From Arthrobacter sp. E3 (GTDB taxonomy: Bacteria; Actinomycetota; Actinomycetes; Actinomycetales; Micrococcaceae): a DNA stretch of 64,000 nt. The notes under the pieces are model-generated. The model did no database searches. It was not told where the DNA came from and was given only the letters and a program-made list of their open reading frames with translations. Position 1 is the stretch's first letter. Each line of letters starts with the position of its first letter. Shown here one piece after another: positions 10,047 through 18,587 of the stretch. A program made the position numbers and the translations under genes. The stretch covers positions 62,001 to 126,000 of the forward strand of contig NZ_JAFMPX010000006.1 in NCBI RefSeq assembly GCF_017353415.1, given 5' to 3'.

Positions 10047-12443
10047 GTGACCGAAACCGTAATTTCAGCCGCTGATTCCCAAGCAGCTGATGTGGACACC
10101 ACAGCAAAGTCGGCACCTGCCAAATCAGCCGGCCTGGCCGGATTGAAATTGGCGCAGTTGCAGGTTCTGGCCGGCCAGCTGGGCATCACCGGCGGCTCCA
10201 GGATGCGCAAGGGTGACCTTGTTGACGCAATTTCCGCCCATCAGCGGGGCTCTTCCGTGGCAGACCGCCCGGCTCGCTCAGCGGCCAAGACCGCCGAGCC
10301 CGCTGCTGAGAAGCCTGCTGACAGCGATTCAGCTCCCGCCGCGCGCAGCAACTCCCGCAGGGGTGCAGCAAGTAAGACCGTAGCCGAGTCCGGCGATGCC
10401 ACTTCGAACGCAGCTACCTCGAACGAGGTAAAGTCCAGTGACGGCGCAGCGACCACAGAAACCGGCACTGCCGGTGAACGCCCGGCTCGCGGCCGTGGCC
10501 GCAGCCGCCGCGCCGGCAGCAGCGACGGTGTCATCACCACCGGAGCAGGCACTGCTGCGCAGGAGTCCGGCACTGCTGCGCAGGAGTCCGGCACTCAAGC
10601 AGCCGCGCAGGATTCAACGGTTGTCATCGAGTCGAGCGACAACGCTTCCACCGGGGAGAACGACGGCGACAACCGCCGCCAGAGCCGCACCCGGAACCGT
10701 CGTGCTCAAGGCGGCGGGCGCCAGCAGGATGCTGCAACAGGTGGTGCTTCGAACAACGAATCTGCCCCGGCAGAGTCGAGCGAAGCTGCCCAGTCCTCCT
10801 CCGAGCCGTCCTCGTCCGAGCAGTCTTCAGCCGGGCAGTCTTCATCCGGTCAGGGTGCGGCAAACCAGGGCGACAACGCTGATGGCAACAACCAACGCAA
10901 CCAGCGCAGCAACAACCAGCGCAACCAGCGTGGCAACGAGCGCAACAGCAATGACCGTTCAAACACTGACCGCTCTAATAACGACCGCTCGAACACGGAT
11001 CGTTCAAACACGGATCGTTCAAACACTGACCGCTCAAACACTGATCGCTCAGGCAGCGACCGCAGCCACGACGATCGCAATGACGACGATGGTTCGCGCA
11101 ACAACCGCAACCGCCGCAACCGTCGTGACCGCAGCGGAAACGAGTCGAATGACCGCAACGACCGCAGCACAAATACCAACCGCAACGATCGCACTGACCG
11201 TTTCAGGGACCGCAATGAACGCCGCCGCGGCCGCAGCCAGGGCCCGGACTTTGATGACACGGAGCTGACCGAGGACGACGTACTGTTGCCCGTGGCCGGC
11301 ATCCTGGACATCTTGGAGAACTACGCGTTTGTACGCACCTCCGGCTACCTGCCTGGTTCCAACGATGTTTACGTTTCACTTGCCCAGGTGAAGAAGTACA
11401 ACCTGCGCAAGGGCGACGCCGTCGTAGGTGCCATCCGTGCACCCCGCGAAGGCGAAGACCGCAGCCAGGCACAGAGCGCACGCCAGAAGTTCAACGCCCT
11501 TGTTCGCGTCACGAGCGTCAATGGCAAGAACCCGGATGACCTCAAAAACCGTATTGAGTTCGCCAAATTGGTGCCGCTCTACCCCTCGGAGCGCCTGCGT
11601 CTGGAAACCGACCCCAAGGTCATTGGCACCCGTGTCATCGACTTGGTGGCACCGATCGGCAAGGGCCAGCGCGGCTTGATCGTTTCCCCGCCCAAGGCTG
11701 GCAAGACGTTGATCCTGCAGGCGATTGCCAACGCAATCACGATCAACAACCCTGAGGTTCACCTCATGATGGTCCTTGTTGACGAACGCCCTGAAGAAGT
11801 CACCGACATGCAGCGCACCGTCAAGGGTGAGGTTATTGCCTCAACCTTCGACCGCCCCGCAGACGACCATACCCAGGTTGCTGAACTGTCCATTGAACGC
11901 GCCAAGCGTCTGGTGGAAATGGGCATGGACGTTGTTGTGCTGTTGGACTCCATGACCCGATTGGGCCGTGCCTACAACAACTCCGCACCGTCATCCGGAC
12001 GTATTCTCTCCGGTGGTGTCGATTCGGCAGCCCTCTACCCGCCCAAGCGTTTCTTCGGTGCTGCACGCAACATCGAAAACGGCGGCTCGCTGACCATTTT
12101 GGCCACGGCACTGGTGGAAACCGGTTCCAAGGCTGATGAGGTCATCTTTGAGGAGTTCAAGGGCACCGGCAACATGGAGCTCCGCCTGTCCCGCCAGCTG
12201 GCGGACAAGCGCATCTTCCCGGCTGTTGACGTCAACGGCTCCGGCACCCGGCGCGAGGAAAACCTGCTTTCACCCGACGAGGTCAAGATCATGTGGCGCC
12301 TGCGCCGCGTCCTCTCCGGTCTGGAAATGCAGCAGTCCCTTGAGTTGCTCACCTCCAAGCTCCGGGAGACAGGCTCCAACGTCGAGTTCCTCATGCAAAT
12401 CCAGAAGACCACTCTGGGGTCCAAGGCTGAGCACGACAAATAG
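10047..12443 (+). CDS. rho: transcription termination factor Rho, long-insert actinobacterial form
   Basis: Hexameric RNA helicase that ends transcription. The protein is 798 aa, nearly double E. coli Rho (419 aa). The order is: Rho N-terminal helix domain with the [13 protein letters not shown] stretch (residues about 30-70); about 330 residues of low-complexity insertion, first Ala/Ser/Glu-rich, then Asn/Asp/Arg/Ser-rich; RNA-binding cold-shock domain (about 415-490); and the RecA-type ATPase with Walker A PPKAGKT near 549 and [13 protein letters not shown] near 630. GTG at 10047 is chosen because of the strong AGGGGGAAGGA ribosome site and because homology begins there. The insert contains 21-nt (10548-10589) and 15-nt (10962-11051) tandem repeats. 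Large charged insertions are known in other actinobacterial Rho proteins. Confidence 0.96.
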   Translation: MTETVISAADSQAADVDTTAKSAPAKSAGLAGLKLAQLQVLAGQLGITGGSRMRKGDLVDAISAHQRGSSVADRPARSAAKTAEPAAEKPADSDSAPAARSNSRRGAASKTVAESGDATSNAATSNEVKSSDGAATTETGTAGERPARGRGRSRRAGSSDGVITTGAGTAAQESGTAAQESGTQAAAQDSTVVIESSDNASTGENDGDNRRQSRTRNRRAQGGGRQQDAATGGASNNESAPAESSEAAQSSSEPSSSEQSSAGQSSSGQGAANQGDNADGNNQRNQRSNNQRNQRGNERNSNDRSNTDRSNNDRSNTDRSNTDRSNTDRSNTDRSGSDRSHDDRNDDDGSRNNRNRRNRRDRSGNESNDRNDRSTNTNRNDRTDRFRDRNERRRGRSQGPDFDDTELTEDDVLLPVAGILDILENYAFVRTSGYLPGSNDVYVSLAQVKKYNLRKGDAVVGAIRAPREGEDRSQAQSARQKFNALVRVTSVNGKNPDDLKNRIEFAKLVPLYPSERLRLETDPKVIGTRVIDLVAPIGKGQRGLIVSPPKAGKTLILQAIANAITINNPEVHLMMVLVDERPEEVTDMQRTVKGEVIASTFDRPADDHTQVAELSIERAKRLVEMGMDVVVLLDSMTRLGRAYNNSAPSSGRILSGGVDSAALYPPKRFFGAARNIENGGSLTILATALVETGSKADEVIFEEFKGTGNMELRLSRQLADKRIFPAVDVNGSGTRREENLLSPDEVKIMWRLRRVLSGLEMQQSLELLTSKLRETGSNVEFLMQIQKTTLGSKAEHDK
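10548..10589 (+). repeat. 21-nt tandem duplication inside rho
   Basis: Two adjacent copies of a 21-base unit encode GTAAQES twice in the disordered insertion of Rho. In-frame units of this kind change length by slippage without breaking the gene. Confidence 0.75.
10962..11051 (+). repeat. six 15-nt tandem repeats inside rho
   Basis: Six in-frame 15-base units encode NTDRS or close variants (NNDRS); units 3 and 4 are identical. A more diverged unit continues the series to 11066. The repeat makes up the Asn/Asp/Arg/Ser part of the Rho insertion. Confidence 0.85.
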
Positions 12444-12450
12444 CTGTTGA

Positions 12451-12539
12451 CACTAATCCGCCTTCGTAGTGAGGGGGCCCGCCCGCTTCGCGGACGCCCG
12501 AAGCCGCTCCCGGCCCCCTCACTACTTGGCGGATTAGTG
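12451..12539. terminator. nested 12+13 bp hairpin between rho and prfA
   Basis: Outer arms CACTAATCCGCC (12451-12462) and GGCGGATTAGTG (12528-12539) pair perfectly. After a 4/3-nt internal loop, inner arms TAGTGAGGGGGCC (12467-12479) and GGCCCCCTCACTA (12512-12524) also pair perfectly, enclosing a small GC-rich stem. No U-run follows, so it may be a stalling, processing or Rho-assisted element rather than an intrinsic terminator. It fills the position where rpmE is found in relatives. Confidence 0.7.
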
Positions 12540-12609
12540 CGTTAACCCTCGGGCAGCCGCGGGAACTATGAAGTAATTAGACTTGACATACGTCGAGAGA
12601 GGTTTTGAA

Positions 12610-13683
12610 ATGTTTGAATCCATCCACGGGCTCCTTGATGAGCACGCAGAATTGCAGATGCGCCTCAGCGAGCCGGAGGTGCATGCCGACCAAGGGTTGG
12701 CTCGCAAGCTTGGTCGCCGTTATGCGGAATTGAGCAACGTGGTGGAGGGCTACCATCAGGTGGAGTCGCTCGGCGACGACCTTGAAGCAGCCCGTGAAAT
12801 GGCAACTGAAGACGCCGATTTTGCTGCCGAGGTGCCGGTGCTGGAAGAACAGTTGGCCGCCGCACAGGAAAAGTTGCGCCGTTTGTTGATCCCGCGAGAT
12901 CCCGATGACGCCCGTGACGTGATCCTTGAGGTCAAGGCTGGTGAAGGCGGTGACGAGGCCGCGCTCTTTGCTGCAGACTTGGTGCGAATGTACACCCGCT
13001 ATGCCGACTCGCGTGGTTGGAAAACTGAAGTCATCTCCGCCACGGAATCGGATTTGGGCGGCTACAAGGATATTTCCATTGCAGTGAAGGGCCGCTCCAA
13101 CGATCCAGCCGAAGGTGTGTTTGCACGGCTGAAGTTTGAAGGCGGGGTGCACCGTGTGCAGCGCGTGCCGGCGACGGAGTCGCAGGGACGCATCCACACT
13201 TCGGCTGCCGGAGTACTGGTCCTGCCTGAAGTGGATGAGCCCGAAGAAGTGGAGATCAGCCAGAACGACCTCAAGATCGACGTTTACCGTTCCTCCGGTC
13301 CGGGTGGACAGTCTGTGAATACCACCGACTCCGCTGTGCGAATCACCCACCTTCCCACGGGCATCGTGGTGGCCATGCAGAACGAAAAGTCGCAGTTGCA
13401 GAACCGTGAAGCAGGCATGCGTGTGTTGCGTGCCCGCATCCTTGCTCACCAGCAGGCCATTGTGGACGCGGAGAACTCTGCCGTGCGCAAGTCACAGATC
13501 CGCACCATGGACCGTTCCGAACGGATCCGGACGTACAACTACCCAGAAAACAGGATTGCTGACCACCGCACCGGTTACAAGGCGTACAACCTTGATGCTG
13601 TGATGAACGGCGACCTTGAGCCCGTAGTGCAATCTGCCATTGAAATGGATGAACAGACACGTCTCGATGCGCTGGGTGACTGA
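12610..13683 (+). CDS. prfA: peptide chain release factor 1
   Basis: Class I release factor that reads UAA and UAG. The protein is 357 aa, the family's usual length. The tripeptide PAT near residue 186 (RVPATESQG) marks RF1 rather than RF2, and GGQ lies near 231 ([13 protein letters not shown]), the peptidyl-tRNA hydrolysis motif methylated by PrmC. ATG at 12610 lies about 7 nt after GAGAGAGG, a good ribosome site; an in-frame upstream extension is not conserved. prmC begins at or across its stop codon, so enzyme and substrate are co-translated. A strong hairpin just upstream separates it from rho. Confidence 0.97.
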   Translation: MFESIHGLLDEHAELQMRLSEPEVHADQGLARKLGRRYAELSNVVEGYHQVESLGDDLEAAREMATEDADFAAEVPVLEEQLAAAQEKLRRLLIPRDPDDARDVILEVKAGEGGDEAALFAADLVRMYTRYADSRGWKTEVISATESDLGGYKDISIAVKGRSNDPAEGVFARLKFEGGVHRVQRVPATESQGRIHTSAAGVLVLPEVDEPEEVEISQNDLKIDVYRSSGPGGQSVNTTDSAVRITHLPTGIVVAMQNEKSQLQNREAGMRVLRARILAHQQAIVDAENSAVRKSQIRTMDRSERIRTYNYPENRIADHRTGYKAYNLDAVMNGDLEPVVQSAIEMDEQTRLDALGD

Positions 13684-13684
13684 C

Positions 13685-14542
13685 ATGCCGCTGGCTGATG
13701 CGGTGCGGGATGCCACAGCAGAACTTGCTGCTGCTGGAGTTCCATCACCAGCTGTGGATGCACAGCTTTTGGCCGCCCACCTGCTGGGCGTAAGCCGTGG
13801 CGAACTTGCTGCCATGTTATTTGGTACAGCTGTAGCACCAAATGGTTATGCGGACGTGGTGGCACGGCGTGCCTCTCGTGAACCGTTGCAGCACATCACT
13901 GGTGTGGCTTATTTCCGGCACCTTGAGCTGGCTGTGGGCAAGGGTGTTTTTGTACCCAGGCCGGAAACAGAGAGCGTGGTTCAGCTGGGAATTGACGTTT
14001 TAACACAGCTGCACCAGCAGCGGGGGGAAGGGGCGACGGTTGTGGCCGCCGATCTTGGCACAGGCTCCGGAGCCATCGCAGCAGCCATGGCCACGGAAGT
14101 TCCAAACTGCCGGGTTTATGCGGTGGAACTCAGCGAGGATGCCTACCCGTGGGCTGCCAAGAACCTTGCCGGCACCGGTGTGGTTCTTATCCAAGGGGAC
14201 ATGCGTGATGCCTTTTCAGAGTTGGATGGCACGGTCGACGTAGTGGTCTCAAACCCGCCGTACATTCCATCAGACGCCATTCCACGAGACGTGGAAGTGG
14301 CGCTGCATGATCCGCATATGGCGCTGTACGGCGGGGGAGCGGACGGCATGGAAATACCGAAGGCGGCCACTGCCACAGCCGCTAGGCTGCTGCGCCCGGG
14401 CGGATTCTTTGTCATGGAACACGCCGAAGTGCAGGCAGCACAAATGGCAGAACTCCTGCAAGGCACCGGACATTGGGAGACGATCCGCACTCATCGTGAC
14501 CTCACCGGACGGGAACGGGCCACCAGCGGCATCCGGTGCTAG
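13685..14542 (+). CDS. prmC: peptide chain release factor glutamine N5-methyltransferase
   Basis: SAM-dependent methyltransferase that modifies the Gln of the GGQ motif in RF1 and RF2. The protein is 285 aa from the ATG at 13685. It has an N-terminal helical domain (1-75), the SAM-binding DLGTGSGAIA near 124, and the catalytic NPPYIP near 189 that contacts the glutamine side chain. The start is not certain: GTG at 13676 and ATG at 13667, both overlapping prfA, are in frame; GGGTGAC fits the chosen ATG best. Partnership with the adjacent prfA is the usual bacterial arrangement. Confidence 0.95.
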   Translation: MPLADAVRDATAELAAAGVPSPAVDAQLLAAHLLGVSRGELAAMLFGTAVAPNGYADVVARRASREPLQHITGVAYFRHLELAVGKGVFVPRPETESVVQLGIDVLTQLHQQRGEGATVVAADLGTGSGAIAAAMATEVPNCRVYAVELSEDAYPWAAKNLAGTGVVLIQGDMRDAFSELDGTVDVVVSNPPYIPSDAIPRDVEVALHDPHMALYGGGADGMEIPKAATATAARLLRPGGFFVMEHAEVQAAQMAELLQGTGHWETIRTHRDLTGRERATSGIRC

Positions 14543-14617
14543 AAAAGTTGCACCTATATTTCTTAGCCAAGCCAAAAGCGTTCAACACCATGGGCGCAGT
14601 GATGAAAGAATGAACTC

Positions 14618-15418
14618 GTGAGTACCACGTCTTATAACTGCACCAATGAAGCCCAGCGCGTCGAGGGCTTGGCCGAGGCTAAAAAGGCCATTGACGCCAA
14701 GCAGCTTATCGTCATGCCAACCGACACTGTCTACGGCATTGCGGCCGATGCGTTCTCACCGCGGGCAGTTGCCACATTGCTGGCAGCCAAGGGCCGCGGC
14801 CGTAACATGCCGCCCCCCGTGCTGATCCCGCGCATCGGCACCATGGAAGGTCTGGCCACGGACATTCCAGATGACGCGCGAAAGCTTGCGGAAAAGTACT
14901 GGCCGGGCCCGCTGACCATCATTTTCCATTCCCAGCCGTCCCTGACCTGGGATCTCGGTGAGACGCAGGGGACTGTAGGACTGCGTGTTCCCGACGACCA
15001 GCTGGCCCTGGATCTGTTGACCCTGACCGGACCATTGGCGGTTTCCAGCGCCAACCGCACCGGGCAGCCGGCAGCACAAACTGCTTCAGGTGCCCGTGAA
15101 CAACTGGCCGAATCCGTTGAAGTGTATCTGGAAGGCGGCTTTCGACCCCTGGAAGGCACCGAGCCGGAACCCTCCACTATTGTCGACGCCACAGGACTGC
15201 GTCTTCGCGTGGTGCGTGAAGGCGCCATCTCGCTGGCCGATATTCAGCGGATCGTACCCAGCGCCTTGGGCGCGGATATGGAACCCGAAATGTGGTCCCC
15301 GCCGAGCCTGGCAAAAGCCGAGCCTGCCCTTGACTTGGTCAAGGAAGAGCCGGCTGCGGAAGAACCTGCCGGCGCCGAGACTGCCGTTGACTTGGTGAAG
15401 CACGACGCCACCGAATAA
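14618..15418 (+). CDS. tsaC: threonylcarbamoyl-AMP synthase (TsaC/Sua5/YwlC family)
   Basis: Forms threonylcarbamoyl-AMP from threonine, bicarbonate and ATP, the first step of the t6A modification at A37 of ANN-reading tRNAs. The protein is 266 aa. The YrdC fold covers about residues 15-210, with LIVMPTDTVYGIAADAF near 30-46 and the nucleotide-binding SSANRTGQPAA near 147-157. A C-terminal tail of about 45 residues (216-end) repeats the pattern A-[LV]-D-L-V-K and is Glu/Ala/Pro-rich. It is probably flexible and not part of the enzyme core. GTG at 14618 has an AAGAAT box 6 nt upstream, so it may be leaderless. The neighbouring prfA and prmC also serve translation. Confidence 0.93.
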   Translation: MSTTSYNCTNEAQRVEGLAEAKKAIDAKQLIVMPTDTVYGIAADAFSPRAVATLLAAKGRGRNMPPPVLIPRIGTMEGLATDIPDDARKLAEKYWPGPLTIIFHSQPSLTWDLGETQGTVGLRVPDDQLALDLLTLTGPLAVSSANRTGQPAAQTASGAREQLAESVEVYLEGGFRPLEGTEPEPSTIVDATGLRLRVVREGAISLADIQRIVPSALGADMEPEMWSPPSLAKAEPALDLVKEEPAAEEPAGAETAVDLVKHDATE

Positions 15419-15510
15419 CCGGTTCGCCGAACAATTGGCTCGCCGAGTAACTGGAGCCGGTGTCGCATGCCGACCACGCCACTGGCGATGAGTCGCCGAA
15501 GGCAGGGCGG

Positions 15511-16497
15511 TTAGCTGCTGCTGCGTGCTTGTTCGAGGACAGTGCGCACTGCGGCGGCGGGCAACAGGCCTTCGGATTCGGCCCAGCCCGGAGCCTGGGC
15601 CTGGCCAAACCACATCAGTTCAACTCTGCGTATGGGTCCATGCAGCCTTTCCCCCAACAGCCGCGACACCAAATATCCGCCGCTTAAGACGGTGTGGCAT
15701 AGCCACCCGGGGAGTTTGTGCGGGGTGTGTCCGCCGGCGGCAGCCAGCACCTCGGTGACCGACAGGCCCTCCCATGGTTGCAGGACGCATGCAGGCACCT
15801 CCGACGCATGCAGCCCTGCCTCCGCGACAAACCACGCGAGGGCGTTAATGGAACTAACGGGTGTGGCTGCGCTTCCTGGTGAGGCCACCGAAGCCAGCGG
15901 GGACCCGGCAATCTTGGCCAGGGCCAAGGTGGTGGGGCGGTTGGGCCCCTGCACCGAGGTGGCCCGGACGGTCAGCAAGCTGGGTGGGTTGGAATCAGCC
16001 CACAAGGAATCGGCGGCCAAAAGTTCAAGGACTTCCTCACCCAAGGCCTTGGAGCGGGAGTAGGGTGAAAATGGTGCCCGGTCGGAGCTTTCATCAATGA
16101 CCCGGCGGTGTCCCTGCACTGAGGCACTGCTGAGGTGGACGACGCGCCGAACCCCGGCGCTGTGGGCTGTCCAAGCCACCACGGCTGGCAGCAGGGCATT
16201 GGCACCAGTCAAATCAGCCGACTCGGCCCCTCCGGGGGTGGCCAGACCAGCCGCATTGACAACGACGTCGGCACCCGAGAAGGCCTCCAAGAGACCGCCG
16301 CTTCCCCGGGCTGGGGATCCCGCCCTGGATTCTTCCAACAGTGCGTGTGCGCTCGAAGCCGTGCTGCGCAACCGCGGCGCCGCCAGGGGCAGAACCTCAA
16401 TGCCGCGGCACCTGAGCTCGGCCACCACTGCGCTGCCCACAAATCCGGAGGCGCCCAGCACAACCCATAACCCGCGTGCCCGGTCGTCAGTTCCCAT
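15511..16497 (-). CDS. NAD-dependent epimerase/dehydratase-like SDR
   Basis: Extended short-chain dehydrogenase of 328 aa. The glycine-rich GASGFVGSAVVAEL near residues 16-29 binds NAD(P), STTSAHLSSA-type residues are replaced here by VVHLSSASVQG near 130, and YSRSK near 155 supplies the Tyr-Lys pair. These proteins epimerise or reduce nucleotide sugars, and in glycan clusters often act as 4-ketoreductases. Its partner could be the 4,6-dehydratase on the other strand at 18588. The ATG at 16497 overlaps the end of the upstream glycosyltransferase by 11 bp, so the three minus-strand genes form one unit. Exact substrate unknown. Confidence 0.8.
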   Translation of the reverse strand: MGTDDRARGLWVVLGASGFVGSAVVAELRCRGIEVLPLAAPRLRSTASSAHALLEESRAGSPARGSGGLLEAFSGADVVVNAAGLATPGGAESADLTGANALLPAVVAWTAHSAGVRRVVHLSSASVQGHRRVIDESSDRAPFSPYSRSKALGEEVLELLAADSLWADSNPPSLLTVRATSVQGPNRPTTLALAKIAGSPLASVASPGSAATPVSSINALAWFVAEAGLHASEVPACVLQPWEGLSVTEVLAAAGGHTPHKLPGWLCHTVLSGGYLVSRLLGERLHGPIRRVELMWFGQAQAPGWAESEGLLPAAAVRTVLEQARSSS

Positions 16498-17485
16498 CAG
16501 TGGGTTCCTGCCTGCAGGGGCCGCGGCCAAGTGGGGGCATGGGCTCAAAGTCGGTGGCTGCCATGATGCGGCGGGACTCACGCCAGCCTGCCAGGAGCCG
16601 GCCAGTGCCCCGCAACGTTCGTTCCACACCCGCGAGCCGCAAAAGTTCCTTGGTCGCAGTCAACGCCGTGCCCAAGGCAAAACCTACGGCGTTGAACTTG
16701 CCGTGAATGCGCAGGTAGTGGACCAGCAGGCCACGGTTGCGCATGACGTAGTAGCGGCTGAGGTCTGAGGAGTCGTTGAGGTGCCGGATGCCCAAGTCAA
16801 CGCTGCGCTGTGACCGGGCCTTGTGCAACACAAACTCATTCACGTAGCGAACAGGCCGCTGCAGTGAAACGAGCCAGCCGTAAGTGGTGTCGTCCCAGTT
16901 CAGGAAGAAACGCGGATCCGGCAATCCAACTGCACGGACGGCGTCCTCATGCAGCAACATGCCCTCAAAACAGCCCACATTCGTGGCAAATTCATTGGAA
17001 TGGGCAAAAACATCCCCGCGCACCGGCATGGGGAAGCCAAGAAAAGTGCTGAACTTATTTTGCCAGTAGAACGGCTGGCCTGCTGCATCGTAACGTCGGC
17101 CAACGAGTGCGTCGTATTTGTCCATCCAGGGGCCAAAGGCGCCGATTGCCCCGGGAACGGCCGTGACGTCGTCGTCCATCAGCCACATCCATTGGGCGCC
17201 TTCCGCCAAGGCGCGTTCAACGCCGGAGCAGAAGCCTCCCGCACCACCGGAATTCTTCGCCAGCTCGTGCTCAATGACAGGGACGGGGACAGGGAGGGCG
17301 GCCAGCTGCTCCCGGGCGCGGCCAATCACGGCTGGGGTCGAGTCGGTGCTGGCATTGTTGACCACAATGACGCCGTCGGGGGCAGGGTCCAACGCGGCAA
17401 CGGACTGCATGAGCTCGCGCAGGTAGCCGGCGCGGTTGTAAGTGGTGATGACGATGAAGAACCGCCCGCGCCGTTGCAAACTCAA
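16487..17485 (-). CDS. GT2 family glycosyltransferase, GlfT/rhamnosyltransferase-like
   Basis: Inverting GT-A glycosyltransferase of 332 aa, probably cytoplasmic and membrane-associated. It opens with the nucleotide-binding strand FIVITTYNRAGYLREL (residues 9-24), has the metal-binding DDD at about 104-106 (WMWLMDDD), and a NWDDTTYGW acceptor region near 205. The sequence pattern resembles bacterial galactofuranosyl- or rhamnosyltransferases. TTG at 17485 is chosen: it overlaps the TGA of the upstream glycosyltransferase (TTGA) and a GGATCAGAAG ribosome site lies in the preceding gene. A longer open frame upstream merely shadows that gene. The transferred sugar cannot be told from sequence. 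Confidence 0.85.
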   Translation of the reverse strand: MSLQRRGRFFIVITTYNRAGYLRELMQSVAALDPAPDGVIVVNNASTDSTPAVIGRAREQLAALPVPVPVIEHELAKNSGGAGGFCSGVERALAEGAQWMWLMDDDVTAVPGAIGAFGPWMDKYDALVGRRYDAAGQPFYWQNKFSTFLGFPMPVRGDVFAHSNEFATNVGCFEGMLLHEDAVRAVGLPDPRFFLNWDDTTYGWLVSLQRPVRYVNEFVLHKARSQRSVDLGIRHLNDSSDLSRYYVMRNRGLLVHYLRIHGKFNAVGFALGTALTATKELLRLAGVERTLRGTGRLLAGWRESRRIMAATDFEPMPPLGRGPCRQEPTDGN

Positions 17486-18381
17486 AACTTCTGATCCTTC
17501 ATGGGCCCAAACTTTGCCCCGCGCAGGCCCGCCCCGTAGGTGTCGGCCCACTTGGCCAGGCCCTTGACGTCTCCCTTTTTTAGGAAGTACAGGGGATAGC
17601 CGACGGCGTCTGCCACCAGGGAGCGCACGCGGCGGTGTTTGCGCGTGAGGTAGCCGCGGTTGCGGTAGTAGTAAAAACGCTTGAAGGGCGTCTCCGGAAC
17701 GAGGACGTGCAGACGGTCGCCGAGCACTTCCTGCACTTCGGCCCAACCAGCCGGGTGGGTCAGGGCTACCGAGGTCACGGTGCCAAACTTAACCTTGGCC
17801 TCACGCAGGCGAAGCATGAAGTCTGTTTCGTCGCCGCGGATGAAAAGGCGGAGATCCGGCAGTCCCACCTTGAAGAAGACATCGCTGCGGATCAGTGCAC
17901 CGTTAAAGAACTGCCCCACATTGTCAATGAAACCCAGCGGCTCCACCACACTGCGCTCATGCGTGAGGTGACCGCCAATGCGGAACGGGAAGGACAGCTT
18001 TTCGGGGGAGCCGGGGGCCACAATCAACGGCACCACAACATCGAGCTGGTGTTCCTTGGCGGCCTCCAACAGCGTGGCCAGGCAGGCGGGATCCTCGGGA
18101 TGTGCGTCGTCGTCCATGATCCACACCCACTGCGCACCGGACGCGATGGCGTTCAAGATGGCCAACGAGAAGCCGCCGGCACCGCCCAAGTTGGCCAAAG
18201 AGCGCACGTAGCTCACGTCCAGCGGGGCTTCAGCGGCAATGGCCGCCACGGATTCCTGCCCGGAATCCACCAGGGCAACGGCGTGCGGGGCGTGGGTTTG
18301 CTGCGACAGAGCCCCCAACAAAGTGCGTACATCCTCGGGGCGGTCAAAGGTGACGGCAGCGACGGCTACGGTATCAGTCAA
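17482..18381 (-). CDS. GT2 family glycosyltransferase
   Basis: Second GT-A type transferase, 299 aa from the TTG at 18381, which has GAGG 6 nt upstream; the frame remains open to 18438 without a comparable ribosome site. It has an N-terminal VAVAAVTFDRPEDV strand, DDD near residues 90-92 (WVWIMDDDAHPED), and GDETDFMLR near 190, a likely catalytic/acceptor segment. It shares layout and the C-terminal YYYRNRGYL motif with the next gene, suggesting an old duplication. It is the first gene of the three-gene minus-strand unit and is divergent from the 4,6-dehydratase, with a shared 206-bp regulatory gap. Confidence 0.85.
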   Translation of the reverse strand: MTDTVAVAAVTFDRPEDVRTLLGALSQQTHAPHAVALVDSGQESVAAIAAEAPLDVSYVRSLANLGGAGGFSLAILNAIASGAQWVWIMDDDAHPEDPACLATLLEAAKEHQLDVVVPLIVAPGSPEKLSFPFRIGGHLTHERSVVEPLGFIDNVGQFFNGALIRSDVFFKVGLPDLRLFIRGDETDFMLRLREAKVKFGTVTSVALTHPAGWAEVQEVLGDRLHVLVPETPFKRFYYYRNRGYLTRKHRRVRSLVADAVGYPLYFLKKGDVKGLAKWADTYGAGLRGAKFGPMKDQKF

Positions 18382-18461
18382 GGAGGTCCTCTCGGGAGCT
18401 GCCCACGGTATTGCCAGCAGTATTGTGGCATCCGGCACGGCTAAACAGCGGGTAATCCCGA

Positions 18462-18484
18462 TAATAAGGATTACTATTCATGTG
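18462..18484. promoter_or_regulatory. inverted repeat in the divergent glycan promoter region
   Basis: GTAATCC (18462-18468) and GGATTAC (18478-18484) flank a 9-nt AT-rich spacer in the gap between the two divergent halves of the glycan cassette. This is operator-like geometry, and the surrounding 206 bp (18382-18587) are AT-richer than the genes. No regulator can be named. Confidence 0.35.
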
Positions 18485-18587
18485 TAGCCCCCACTTTAGT
18501 ACAGCCACCCCACAGCGGATTGTTGTGCCGTGGACACCGGAGCCTTAGCGGGCAATCACTTGGCAGAATACGGAAATACGAATTACG

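Noticed and set aside
10962-11066. Repeat series in rho considered as a CRISPR array
   Set aside because: Units are 15 nt, directly adjacent without spacers, and in frame with rho; no cas genes are present.
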